36,172 nucleotides of DNA, taken from contig JANXYY010000150.1 in assembly GCA_025355805.1 (NCBI GenBank), forward strand, positions 1 through 36,172, given 5' to 3'. Shown one piece after another: positions 19,274 through 28,251 of this stretch. The DNA comes from Actinomycetes bacterium. Lineage in GTDB: Bacteria; Actinomycetota; Actinomycetes; Nanopelagicales; Nanopelagicaceae. Position 1 is the first letter of the stretch; the number at the start of each line of letters is the position of its first letter. The position numbers and the translations under genes were made by a program. Under the pieces are notes generated by a model that was given only the letters and a program-made list of their open reading frames with translations, did not search any database and had not been told where the DNA came from.

Positions 19274-19987
19274 TTATCCGCCGAGGTAGGCTTTGGCTAC
19301 TTCGTCGTTTCTCAATAATTCTTTGGCGTCACCACTCATCGTGATCAGACCTGACTCAAGAACGTAGGCACGATCGGCGACGTCAAGGGCGGCCAACGCA
19401 TTCTGTTCCACCAGCAGAATGGTGGTTCCCATTTCTCGAATCTTCGAGATCGTGTCAAAAATCAGTTCAACTAGAACTGGAGCCAATCCCATTGAAGGCT
19501 CGTCAAGCAGAAGAAGTTCGGGTCGTCCCATCATCGCGCGACCGACCGCCAGCATCTGCTGCTCGCCTCCGCTGAGGGTGCCCGCTCGTTGATAGAGCCG
19601 TTCTCGCAGGCGCGGAAAAAGCACGAGCACATTCTCTTGGTCCTCAGCGATGGCTGCTTTGTCATTGCGTAGAAAGGCGCCCAAATCGAGATTCTCAGCG
19701 ACGGTCATCCGCGGGAAGATTCGTCGGCCCTCGGGCGATTGGCAGATTCCCTTCGCGACAATTTCATGTCCCTCGCGACCTGAAATCTTCTCGCCCTTAA
19801 AGGTAATTTCACCTGCCTTGGGATGAAGCAATCCGGAGATTGTTCGGAGGGTGGTGGACTTTCCAGCTCCGTTCGAACCAATGAGCGTAACGATCTCGCC
19901 CTTAGCCACTGTGAGCGAAATCCCTTTGACCGCCAGGATTTTGCCATAAGCAACTTTGAGGTTGGACACCTCGAGCAAGGCGCTCAT
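19274..19987 (-). CDS. livF: Branched-chain amino acid ABC transporter ATP-binding protein LivF
   Basis: GSNGAGKSTTLRTISGL, LSGGEQQMLAVGRAMMGRPELLLLDEPSMGLAP. Confidence 0.93.
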   Translation of the reverse strand: MSALLEVSNLKVAYGKILAVKGISLTVAKGEIVTLIGSNGAGKSTTLRTISGLLHPKAGEITFKGEKISGREGHEIVAKGICQSPEGRRIFPRMTVAENLDLGAFLRNDKAAIAEDQENVLVLFPRLRERLYQRAGTLSGGEQQMLAVGRAMMGRPELLLLDEPSMGLAPVLVELIFDTISKIREMGTTILLVEQNALAALDVADRAYVLESGLITMSGDAKELLRNDEVAKAYLGG

Positions 19988-20787
19988 TCCGCAGCTCCTT
20001 TGCCCGCAGCTTTGCCGAGATAGGCCTCGATCACTCGCGGATTTGCCTTAATTTCAGCTGGCGAACCTTCAGCAATTTTCTCGCCGCGATCTAGCACGGT
20101 TATCCGTTCCGAGACGCGCATCACGACACTCATATCGTGCTCGATAAGCAAGATTGCCACGTCCTGGGCATCCCGAACTCGATAAACAAAATCCACGAAC
20201 GTCGCTGACTCTTGCGGATTCATTCCCGCGGTGGGTTCATCCAAGAGCAAGATTTCCGGCTTCAGACCCAATGCTCGAGCGACTTCAAGACGACGTTGGT
20301 CGCCATATGAGAGGTTGCGTGCGTACTCACCCGCCCATTTTCCAATTCCGACAAAGTCGAGGAGTTCGCGTGCTCTCTCATGCGACTCACGCTCCTCTCG
20401 CTGCTGCCTGGGCGTGTGCAGAATCGTGGCAAGGATTCCGGCCTTCAAGTGCGAATGCATGGCGACCATGACGTTCTCCTCCGCCGTCATGAGGCCGAAG
20501 AGTCGAATATTCTGAAATGTTCGGGCAATGCCTAGTGAAGCAATTTTGTGTGGTACCAAATCGGTAATGTTCTTCTCACCGAACATGACTCGCCCTGACG
20601 TCGGCTTATATAAACCAGTCAAAACATTAAAGAAGGTGGTCTTACCCGCCCCGTTTGGGCCGATCAAGCTAACGACGGATTTTTTTGGAATCGTAAAGTC
20701 CACAGCGTTTACCGCCACGAGACCACCGAATTGCACGCTGATCGATTCAGCCGAAAGTGCCAGTTCGGTACTAGTCAGTGCCGTCAT
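19984..20787 (-). CDS. livG: Branched-chain amino acid ABC transporter ATP-binding protein LivG
   Basis: GPNGAGKTTFFNVLTGLYKPTSG, LSYGDQRRLEVARAL, EPTAGMNPQE; 4-bp overlap with livF. Confidence 0.93.
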   Translation of the reverse strand: MTALTSTELALSAESISVQFGGLVAVNAVDFTIPKKSVVSLIGPNGAGKTTFFNVLTGLYKPTSGRVMFGEKNITDLVPHKIASLGIARTFQNIRLFGLMTAEENVMVAMHSHLKAGILATILHTPRQQREERESHERARELLDFVGIGKWAGEYARNLSYGDQRRLEVARALGLKPEILLLDEPTAGMNPQESATFVDFVYRVRDAQDVAILLIEHDMSVVMRVSERITVLDRGEKIAEGSPAEIKANPRVIEAYLGKAAGKGAAE

Positions 20788-20789
20788 GG

Positions 20790-21977
20790 TCAGGCGCCCG
20801 CCTTCATCGTCTCGTCATCATCGTGTTCGTGAAGCACCATCTTCAAACGGCTTTCGGGAAGTAGCCCTTCGCGTTTAAAGAGCATCATTAACACGAGAAC
20901 CAGGCCAAAAATCAAGAAATTATAAGAGGGAAAATTAATATTGGTGCCAAAGACATTATTGAATGCGTTGCCCCCCGCGGGAAGGCCCGTCGAATTTACC
21001 CAGGCGATAACCAAGGCTCCCACCATTACTCCCCAAACGTTACCCATCCCACCGAGAACCACCATCGCGAGCAAAATGATCGAGATAGAAAAATTGAAAC
21101 GATCGGCAAAGACGCCATTTACGTGCGTGGCAAAGGCAACACCACCAATGCCACCCGCCATCGCGCCAACCGCATAAGCTGACAGTTTAGTTCGCATCAG
21201 CGGGACGCCCATCATGCTCGCAGCCAACTCGTCCTCGCGAATCGCTAACCAGGCTCGCCCGAGTCGACCTCCTCGAAGTCGCAGTGAGATGAAGACCATG
21301 ATGGAAGTCAAAAATACAAAGATGATGTACTTCTGGCTTAAATCGAAAGGTCCCAACTGCTTACCTAGAAGATTGATGTTATCCAGTGGAGTTATGCCTT
21401 TGGTCCCATTGGAAAGATTAAATCCGCCGATGTTTTCACCGTTAACGAAAACTTGCGGAATGATTTCGCCGAAGCCGAGGGTGACCAGGGCCAGGTAGTC
21501 GCTTTTGAGTCGAAGAGTTGGCGCGCCGATAACGATCCCAAAGAAGGCACAGATTATCGCGGCCAGAATGAGCACTCCCCAGAACGAGATGTGAATTCCT
21601 CGACTTTGAACAACGGTAGTCCCGCCGAGGTGGATGTTGACTTGCTGGAAAAAGGCCGACATGAACCAGCCCGCCGAATAACCACCAATCGCCCAGAAAG
21701 CCACATAGCCAAGATCGAGCAAACCGGCATAACCCACCACGATATTGAGACCTAACGCGCAGATTACCCAGACCAGTGCCTCATTCAAGGAGGTAGCCGG
21801 AAGCCAAGTCCGGAAAAAGTCTTGCAGCCCAAATGGTAAGCGGCTTAGAACGAACCCATAGAGCACGTAAACGATTGCGGCGGCGATCACAAACCCCATG
21901 GCCCATTTTTTTTGCGAAAGTGCGTCGCCACCTTTTTTCTTACGGGTCGGCGTCCCGATCGTCATTTGATTTGCCAT
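20790..21977 (-). CDS. livM: Branched-chain amino acid ABC transporter permease LivM
   Basis: Permease with GYAGLLDLGYVAFWAIGGYSA; start ATG 21977 (MANQMTIG), two nt after the livH TGA. Confidence 0.9.
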   Translation of the reverse strand: MANQMTIGTPTRKKKGGDALSQKKWAMGFVIAAAIVYVLYGFVLSRLPFGLQDFFRTWLPATSLNEALVWVICALGLNIVVGYAGLLDLGYVAFWAIGGYSAGWFMSAFFQQVNIHLGGTTVVQSRGIHISFWGVLILAAIICAFFGIVIGAPTLRLKSDYLALVTLGFGEIIPQVFVNGENIGGFNLSNGTKGITPLDNINLLGKQLGPFDLSQKYIIFVFLTSIMVFISLRLRGGRLGRAWLAIREDELAASMMGVPLMRTKLSAYAVGAMAGGIGGVAFATHVNGVFADRFNFSISIILLAMVVLGGMGNVWGVMVGALVIAWVNSTGLPAGGNAFNNVFGTNINFPSYNFLIFGLVLVLMMLFKREGLLPESRLKMVLHEHDDDETMKAGA

Positions 21978-21979
21978 GG

Positions 21980-23044
21980 TCACACCTTCTCTATGACTTG
22001 CTTGCCTAGAATGCCCGCTGGCTTGAAGACCATGAGCATAATCAGAATTGAAAAAACCACGGTCTGAGACCACTGTTGCCCGAGTCCGATCGGCAACCCG
22101 TCATTCAAACCTTGAATGAGACCGATCAACACGGCGCCAAGTACCGCCCCGCTGAGGTTGCCGATACCACCAAGAACCGCGGACGTGAAGGCAATCAAGC
22201 CAAGTTGGTAACCCAAGTTGTAGCTCGTAGTGCCAATGGTTTCTACATATAGGAGTCCCGCCGCGCCAGCCAGAGCTCCGCCGATTGCGAAAGTGAACGA
22301 AATCGTCCGATTAACATCAATTCCCATCAAACGCGCGGCATCCTGATCTTGAGCGGTGGCTCGCATTGCTTTGCCTTGCCGAGTTTTCGAAACGATGAAT
22401 GTAAGCAGTAGCAACAGCGGAATCGTTACAGCAAAGAGAATCAAAGTGACGTAGTAGATCTTGACCCCCGAAATATCTATCGCGCCTCCGGGTAGCACAC
22501 TGTTCCAGTTCTTGGGACCGGATCCATTCCACGTCAAACCGACGAATTGCAAGATAAAGGACATTCCTACGGCCGTGATGAGTGGCGCAAGTTTGGGCGC
22601 TCGTCGGAGTCGCCGGTAGGCGAAACGTTCGATGGCTACGTTGATGCTTGCGGTGAAGGCCATCACCAAAAATAGACAGACCACGAAAATTAGCCAGGCC
22701 TTCGGAGATGACTTGGTTTGGCCGAACCAGACGGAAATGAAATAGGCCGAGAAGACTCCGCCAAGCATAAAGAGATCGCCGTGTGCGAAATTGATCAATT
22801 CGATAATGCCGTAAACGATTGTGTAACCGAGTGCGATCAGGGCGTAAAGGGCGCCGTTGCTCAAGCCACCGATTGCCGCCTGGAAAAACTGGGCGGGCGA
22901 TTTGATTAGGTTGGCGCCCAGCCAGATAGCGCCGAGAGTTGAGAACAGAACCGCCGCGATGCGCTCAGCGACTCGACGTCTGGCTTCACTGCGTGAAATC
23001 GAATGCACTTTGCCGCTTTTGGCGGTGCTGATCGCTGTGGCCAC
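21980..23044 (-). CDS. livH: Branched-chain amino acid ABC transporter permease LivH
   Basis: GALYALIALGYTIVYGIIELINFAHGDLFMLG. GTG 23044 (AGGGAAGG upstream) preferred; the track start at 23140 lies inside a strong hairpin. Confidence 0.85.
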   Translation of the reverse strand: MATAISTAKSGKVHSISRSEARRRVAERIAAVLFSTLGAIWLGANLIKSPAQFFQAAIGGLSNGALYALIALGYTIVYGIIELINFAHGDLFMLGGVFSAYFISVWFGQTKSSPKAWLIFVVCLFLVMAFTASINVAIERFAYRRLRRAPKLAPLITAVGMSFILQFVGLTWNGSGPKNWNSVLPGGAIDISGVKIYYVTLILFAVTIPLLLLLTFIVSKTRQGKAMRATAQDQDAARLMGIDVNRTISFTFAIGGALAGAAGLLYVETIGTTSYNLGYQLGLIAFTSAVLGGIGNLSGAVLGAVLIGLIQGLNDGLPIGLGQQWSQTVVFSILIMLMVFKPAGILGKQVIEKV

Positions 23045-23107
23045 TCTCAGAGCCTTCCCTGAACGTTGGGCGAATACTAAGGCCTTGTTGCGAAGATACC
23101 CACTCAG

Positions 23108-23143
23108 GAGGTGGGGCGAGAACTCTCGTCCTCGCCCCACCTC
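23108..23143. repeat. Strong intra-operon hairpin between livK and livH
   Basis: Perfect 13-bp inverted repeat GAGGTGGGGCGAG-N10-CTCGCCCCACCTC, with outer CTCA/TGAG pairs; no T-tract downstream in the livK-to-livH direction. Confidence 0.8.
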
Positions 23144-23172
23144 ATTGAGTTTTGACTACCTATACAGAGTGC

Positions 23173-24438
23173 TTACTTAACGGTCCATGCCTGAACGGTC
23201 GTCTCCGCATTGCCCTTTACAATTTCAACCGTAATGTCTTTAGCGTTGACATCACCAGTCTTCGGGTCAATGTTGAGCGCCTTTCCAAGGACCGAGTCGC
23301 TGGCTGGGATACTGATGCCGGCCCCGCCGAAGACTGCCGCGTTAACACTCTTGCGCGTGCCATCAGAGGCAGCGATCGCAGCCAAAATTACCTGGACTGC
23401 CGCAACTCCATATAGCGGATAGGAACCTACAGGATCGGATCCGTACGTGGTCTTGTAGTCAGCGAGCAATTTCGCCCCAGCGCCATCCTTAGGGAGCAAG
23501 TCCGCACTTAGTCCTGCGAAGGTTAAGTACATGCCCTGCGCCTCAGGAAGCTTGGTCAGATCCGGGTAGCCAGTGAAACCATCCGGCGCCATGAACTTAA
23601 CCTTTTCGTTGTCACCGATAACAGTGAATTTATCCTTGACCAACTGACCACCGTTATTGTCGAAGATCCCTCCGACGTAAATCATGTCTGGGTGCAGTCC
23701 TTTAATCTTGTTGAATAGTGAAGCGTAGTTCGGCTGCTTGGCATCCCAAGCTTCGCCATAGGCGCCACTTGAAAGAACCGTGAGCCCGAGTTTCTTCGCC
23801 TCGGTCGTAAACGCCTGAGCTACGCCTTGGCCATACGTCTGATTGTCGTTCAGAACGTAAACCCTCTTGGCCTTCAGGATCTCATTGGCAAACTGCGCCG
23901 CAGCTGAACCTTGGTAATCATCGGTTGTGCAAACCCGAGCGTAGTTACGAACCCCCTTGGGGTAGAACTTTTCCGGCTCACCTGGATTCCATGCTTTGGT
24001 TAAACCAGGGTTCGTGTTCGCGTGTGAAACCATAAGCATTGGACCATTTGGATCCTGGTTTAGCACCGGCACAATGATCTTGGCGCAACCTGAGTTGTAA
24101 GTTCCCATGACCGCAACTTCGTTGCGATTCGCTACGTGATCCACAGCATTTTTGGCACAAGTTGCGTCGTCCCAGGCGCCTTTGGCAGCGGTGGCGTCGT
24201 CATAAATCTTGAACGAAACCGTATATTTGCCAGCCTTGTAATTGACCTGCTTGAGATAAAGCTCGATCGCCTTATTCGTAGAATCGTTTGAATCCTTCGA
24301 GGAGCCCTGAAGCGGCAGGTCTGAGGAGATGACCAACGAGGAACTTCCTGAATTCGACGAAGACGAGGTTGACGAACAACCTGAAATCGCGAGACCTGCT
24401 GCCACAACGACAGCAAGAACGGTGAGCTTGCGTGACAT
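23173..24438 (-). CDS. livK: Branched-chain amino acid ABC transporter substrate-binding lipoprotein
   Basis: Signal peptide with lipobox MSRKLTVLAVVVAAGLAISGC, periplasmic-binding fold; SD AGGAAGGG. Confidence 0.9.
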   Translation of the reverse strand: MSRKLTVLAVVVAAGLAISGCSSTSSSSNSGSSSLVISSDLPLQGSSKDSNDSTNKAIELYLKQVNYKAGKYTVSFKIYDDATAAKGAWDDATCAKNAVDHVANRNEVAVMGTYNSGCAKIIVPVLNQDPNGPMLMVSHANTNPGLTKAWNPGEPEKFYPKGVRNYARVCTTDDYQGSAAAQFANEILKAKRVYVLNDNQTYGQGVAQAFTTEAKKLGLTVLSSGAYGEAWDAKQPNYASLFNKIKGLHPDMIYVGGIFDNNGGQLVKDKFTVIGDNEKVKFMAPDGFTGYPDLTKLPEAQGMYLTFAGLSADLLPKDGAGAKLLADYKTTYGSDPVGSYPLYGVAAVQVILAAIAASDGTRKSVNAAVFGGAGISIPASDSVLGKALNIDPKTGDVNAKDITVEIVKGNAETTVQAWTVK

Positions 24439-24462
24439 ATTTTCCCTTCCTGAGGTGACGAT

Positions 24463-24479
24463 GGGGGGTAAATCCCCCC
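24463..24479. promoter_or_regulatory. All-G:C hairpin in the livK 5' leader
   Basis: GGGGGG-TAAAT-CCCCCC, about 25 nt upstream of the livK ATG. Confidence 0.6.
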
Positions 24480-24547
24480 GAGGCCATTAGGTGACCAAAT
24501 TATCGCCATGACAAGCGCGAATACCTAGCGAATTTGATTGCGAACAG

Positions 24548-24574
24548 GTAACGGCTTGGCAACAAATAAGTCAC
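24548..24574. promoter_or_regulatory. Candidate GlnR-like box upstream of livK
   Basis: GTAAC-n6-GCAAC-n6-GTCAC resembles the actinobacterial GlnR consensus GTnAC-n6-GAAAC repeated; GATAAT -10-like hexamer at 24499-24504 on the livK strand. Confidence 0.35.
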
Positions 24575-24605
24575 ACCCCCGGCGAATTGATGCTCTTCAG
24601 ACCGG

Positions 24606-25217
24606 TTAAACCCCGGGTGCCTTCTCTTTATTTGCGACCGCTTCGGCAACTGCCCGCATCGATATGCGTCGATCCATAGACGCCTTTTGGATCCAGCGAA
24701 AGGCATCCGACTCACTCACTCCCATCGCAGACATAAGGAGCCCCTTCGCGCGCTCAACCGCTTTTCGAGTCTCCAAGCGATCGGCCAATGTTTCAACTTC
24801 ACTCTCGAGGGCGAGCATCTCTTGGTGGCGGCCAACGGCCATTTCGATCGCTGGAATCAGATCGCCGATTGCAAAAGGTTTGAGCAAATATGCCATGGCT
24901 CCAGCCTGCTTAGCCCGCAGTACGAGGTCCCGTTGGCTGAACGCGGTCAACATCAAGACCGCACCTAGTCGCTCTTTAACAATCGTCTCAGCCGCCGTTA
25001 TCCCATCCATCACCGGCATCTTTACATCCAGAATTATGAGATCTGGGCTCAATTCCCGGGCCAAAGCCAGAGCGCTCTCTCCGTCGCTAACCTCTCCGAC
25101 CACTTCATACCCTGCCTCGCCAAGCATCTCCACTAGATCGAGGCGAATCAGCGCCTCATCCTCGGCGACCAGTATTCGGTAGCGACCAGAGTCAGGACTC
25201 GATGGGGAGGCGGTCAT
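24606..25217 (-). CDS. pdtaR: ANTAR-domain response regulator (PdtaR-like)
   Basis: Receiver domain ILVAEDEALIRLDLVEMLGEAGYEVVG...LDVKMPVMDG...KPF; C-terminal ANTAR LETRKAVERAKGLLMSAMGVSESDAFRWIQKASMDRR. Confidence 0.92.
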   Translation of the reverse strand: MTASPSSPDSGRYRILVAEDEALIRLDLVEMLGEAGYEVVGEVSDGESALALARELSPDLIILDVKMPVMDGITAAETIVKERLGAVLMLTAFSQRDLVLRAKQAGAMAYLLKPFAIGDLIPAIEMAVGRHQEMLALESEVETLADRLETRKAVERAKGLLMSAMGVSESDAFRWIQKASMDRRISMRAVAEAVANKEKAPGV

Positions 25218-25223
25218 AAAAGG

Positions 25224-25229
25224 AGCCTA
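25224..25229 (-). promoter_or_regulatory. Candidate leaderless -10 of pdtaR
   Basis: TAGGCT-N6-ATG; no Shine-Dalgarno visible. Confidence 0.55.
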
Positions 25230-25263
25230 GAGCCCAGGATAAGATGAGAGCTAGTAATTACGA

Positions 25264-25336
25264 GCCTCGGTACTCCAACGGTAGAGAGGGCAGTCTCAAA
25301 CACTGCATAGTGTCGGTTCGAATCCGACTCGAGGCA
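25264..25336 (+). tRNA. tRNA with CAA anticodon (nominal tRNA-Leu) but class I architecture
   Basis: Acceptor GCCTCGG/TCGAGGC (G:T at the 7th pair), anticodon arm GCAGT-CTCAAAC-ACTGC, 5-nt variable loop ATAGT, T-arm GTCGG-TTCGAAT-CCGAC, discriminator A, no encoded CCA. Confidence 0.85.
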
Positions 25337-25338
25337 CA

Positions 25339-26778
25339 TTAGCGATACGCGGGCGCGATGCCGCTAATCGCATCACCAATCCGATGCACGCGCATCGCGT
25401 TGGTCGACCCCGGAATGCCCGGGGGCGCGCCTGCGACGATCATGATCAAATCTCCCAAATCCACTCGCTTGCTATCGATGAGAGCCGAATCGACTTGCTT
25501 CACCATGTCATCCGTATGCCCCACGGCTTGGACGATCATCGGTTCAACGCCCCAAGAAAGGGCCAGGCGGTTGAAGGTTCCGTGATCAGGGGTAAGAGCC
25601 AGAATCGGAAGGGCAGAACGCAAGCGAGACATTCTGCGTGCAGAATCACCAGATTGCGTAAAGGCTACTAGAAATTTGGCACCGACGATTTCACCAACTT
25701 CCACCGCCGCCTTAGTGATCGCACCGCCTTTTGTGCGGGGTGAATGTTTGAGTTTCGGTACCAAGTCGAGGGCTTCAGATTCAATTTTTTCGATAATGCG
25801 TGACATGGTCGCAACCGTTTCAACCGCATGATGTCCAATGCTCGTCTCTCCCGAAAGCATCAAGGCATCAGCGCCATCCAGCACCGCGTTTGCACAATCG
25901 GTGACCTCTGCTCTCGTGGGTCTCGAAGCGGTGATCATCGAGTCGAGCATCTGAGTTGCGACTATGACTGGTTTGGCGTTGTCCCTGGCGAGGGTGACGC
26001 AATGTTTCTGCACCATGGGCACATCTTCGATCGGTAATTCAACGCCCAAGTCTCCACGTGCGACCATGATGCCATCGAAGGCATCCACAATCGCGGCCAA
26101 ATTCGCGACAGCTTGCGGCTTTTCAATCTTTGCTATGACTGGAATGCGGATTCCTTCTTCATCCATAATGCGGTGAACGCCATCGATATCTTCAGCGGTT
26201 CTAACGAATGAGAGCGCTACCCAATCGACACCGATCCGAAGTGCCCAACGCAGATCGTTTTCATCTTTTTCGGACAGTGCGGGAACTGAGACCGCGACTC
26301 CTGGCAGGTTTAAGCCTTTATTGTTGCTAACCGCTCCTGCTTCTATGCAGCGAGTTTTGACGTCGGTACCGGAAACTTCAAGAACCTCAAGTGCCACTCG
26401 ACCATCGTCGATCAAAATTCGATCTCCCGGGGCGACATCCCCAGTTAGTCCTTTGTAGGTTGTTGAAACAATCTCTTTTGTACCAATCACATCCTCCGTC
26501 GTGATCGTGAACACGTCGCCAAGTTCAAGTTCGTGTGGACCATTAGCAAAACGCCCCAACCGGATTTTTGGTCCTTGTAGGTCTGCCAGGATTGCGACTG
26601 GACGCCCAGCCGCTTTAGCCACTTGTCGCACTCGCTCATAACGTAACGCCTGCTCGGGATACGAACCGTGCGAAAGATTAAGGCGAGCCACATCCATTCC
26701 CGCTGCTACGAGAGCGGTTAACTGCTCAACGCTCTCCGAAGACGGTCCGAGGGTACATACAATTTTTGCGCGACGCAT
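25339..26778 (-). CDS. pyk: Pyruvate kinase
   Basis: RRAKIVCTLGPSSESVEQL, VARLNLSHG, AKIEKPQAVANL, MVARGDLGVELP. Confidence 0.97.
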   Translation of the reverse strand: MRRAKIVCTLGPSSESVEQLTALVAAGMDVARLNLSHGSYPEQALRYERVRQVAKAAGRPVAILADLQGPKIRLGRFANGPHELELGDVFTITTEDVIGTKEIVSTTYKGLTGDVAPGDRILIDDGRVALEVLEVSGTDVKTRCIEAGAVSNNKGLNLPGVAVSVPALSEKDENDLRWALRIGVDWVALSFVRTAEDIDGVHRIMDEEGIRIPVIAKIEKPQAVANLAAIVDAFDGIMVARGDLGVELPIEDVPMVQKHCVTLARDNAKPVIVATQMLDSMITASRPTRAEVTDCANAVLDGADALMLSGETSIGHHAVETVATMSRIIEKIESEALDLVPKLKHSPRTKGGAITKAAVEVGEIVGAKFLVAFTQSGDSARRMSRLRSALPILALTPDHGTFNRLALSWGVEPMIVQAVGHTDDMVKQVDSALIDSKRVDLGDLIMIVAGAPPGIPGSTNAMRVHRIGDAISGIAPAYR

Positions 26779-26784
26779 TTACTT

Positions 26785-26790
26785 ATCCTA
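26785..26790 (-). promoter_or_regulatory. Candidate leaderless -10 of pyk
   Basis: TAGGAT-N6-ATG; no Shine-Dalgarno visible. Confidence 0.55.
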
Positions 26791-26793
26791 TGT

Positions 26794-28251
26794 CTAGATG
26801 ATTAGTGATCTGTCGGATGGCGAAATTATGACCGGCAACCGCGCTGGTCCCAGCAAAAATGTATCAACACCCGCGGCCGCGGATCGACCTTCGGCGATGG
26901 CCCACACAATTAGAGATTGTCCTCGGCCGGCGTCACCACAAATGAAAACACCGTGGGTATCACTCATGAAATTTTCATCACGCTTGATATTGCCACGCTC
27001 ATCAAATGTGACTTCCAATTGAGTAAGCAACGGTGAACGCTCAGGGCCGGTAAATCCCATGGCCAATAGAACCAAATCAGCCTCAACGATCTGCTCCGTG
27101 CCGGTAATGACTTCAAATCGTCCGTCGATAAAGGTGCCCTCAGCGATCTGAATTCCGACTAGCTCGTTATTTTCGTTTCCAAGAAAGGCTTGAGTCGTAA
27201 CAGAATAAATTCGTTCCCCACCCTCTTCGTGAGCCCCCGCTACTCGAAAGAGCATTGGGTAAATTGGCCAGGGTTGCGAAGCGGGCCTTTCTTCCCCTGG
27301 TCGAGACATAATCTCTAATTGCTTAACACTGGTGGCGCCCTGTCTCAAAGCGGTGCCGAGGCAATCTGCTCCAGTGTCACCGCCGCCAAGAATTATGACG
27401 CGTTTACCTCTGGCGCTTATCGGTGATTCGTAATCGAGTTCATGCAGAGCTTCTTTATTTCCCCAAGGCAAGTACTCCATCGCTTGATAAATCCCTGACA
27501 ACTCGCGACCAGGCACACCCAAATCACGTGCCGCGGTGGCGCCCACTGCGATCACAACAGCGTCGTAACGCGATCGCAATTGGGTCCCCGTGATATCAAC
27601 TCCGGCTTCCACGCTAGTTCGAAAACGAGTTCCTTCGCCAATCATCTGAGCAATCCGGCGATCGAGAATACCTTTCTCCATCTTGAACTCCGGAATTCCA
27701 TAACGTAGCAATCCGCCCACGCGATCGGCACGTTCATATACCGCCACCGTGTGCCCGGCTCTGGTCAGTTGCTGAGCAGCAGCTAAACCCGCTGGGCCTG
27801 AGCCCAGAACCGCCACAGTTTTTCCACTGAGTCGATCAGGTGGGAGTGGCACAATCGTCCCTGCATTCCAAGCCTCCTCAACAGTTCGCAGTTCGACTTG
27901 CTTGATCGTTACCGCATCGCCATCAATGGCTACGACGCACGCGCTCTCGCATGGTGCGGGACAGAGCCGTCCAGTGAATTCGGGAAAATTATTGGTCGCA
28001 TGGAGCCGGTTGATTGCTTCGCGCGTTTCGCCTCGCCAGATGAGGTCATTCCACTCGGGAATTAGATTTCCAAGCGGACAGCCTTGATGACAGAACGGAA
28101 TCCCACAGTCCATGCATCGACCTGCTTGCTTTTGTAAATCGGCAAGTGGTTGCTCCTGGTAAACCTCGCGCCAATCTTGGAGCCGAAGTTCGACTGGACG
28201 CCGTTTGGGTAATCCGCGAGGCGTTGTTAGGAAACCTTTTGGATCAGCCAT
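26794..28251 (-). CDS. gltD: Glutamate synthase (NADPH) small subunit
   Basis: [49 protein letters not shown], downstream of gltB. Confidence 0.96.
   Translation of the reverse strand: MADPKGFLTTPRGLPKRRPVELRLQDWREVYQEQPLADLQKQAGRCMDCGIPFCHQGCPLGNLIPEWNDLIWRGETREAINRLHATNNFPEFTGRLCPAPCESACVVAIDGDAVTIKQVELRTVEEAWNAGTIVPLPPDRLSGKTVAVLGSGPAGLAAAQQLTRAGHTVAVYERADRVGGLLRYGIPEFKMEKGILDRRIAQMIGEGTRFRTSVEAGVDITGTQLRSRYDAVVIAVGATAARDLGVPGRELSGIYQAMEYLPWGNKEALHELDYESPISARGKRVIILGGGDTGADCLGTALRQGATSVKQLEIMSRPGEERPASQPWPIYPMLFRVAGAHEEGGERIYSVTTQAFLGNENNELVGIQIAEGTFIDGRFEVITGTEQIVEADLVLLAMGFTGPERSPLLTQLEVTFDERGNIKRDENFMSDTHGVFICGDAGRGQSLIVWAIAEGRSAAAGVDTFLLGPARLPVIISPSDRSLII

Noticed and set aside
23045-23140. 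N-terminal extension of LivH from the track start (MGRGREFSPHLLSGYLRNK...)
   Set aside because: The start codon falls within a 13-bp hairpin stem and the extension lacks LivH-like sequence; an internal GTG with a good SD is more plausible.
24664-25182. 172-aa plus-strand ORF antisense to the ANTAR regulator
   Set aside because: Ser/Arg-rich mirror of a conserved gene; no independent support.
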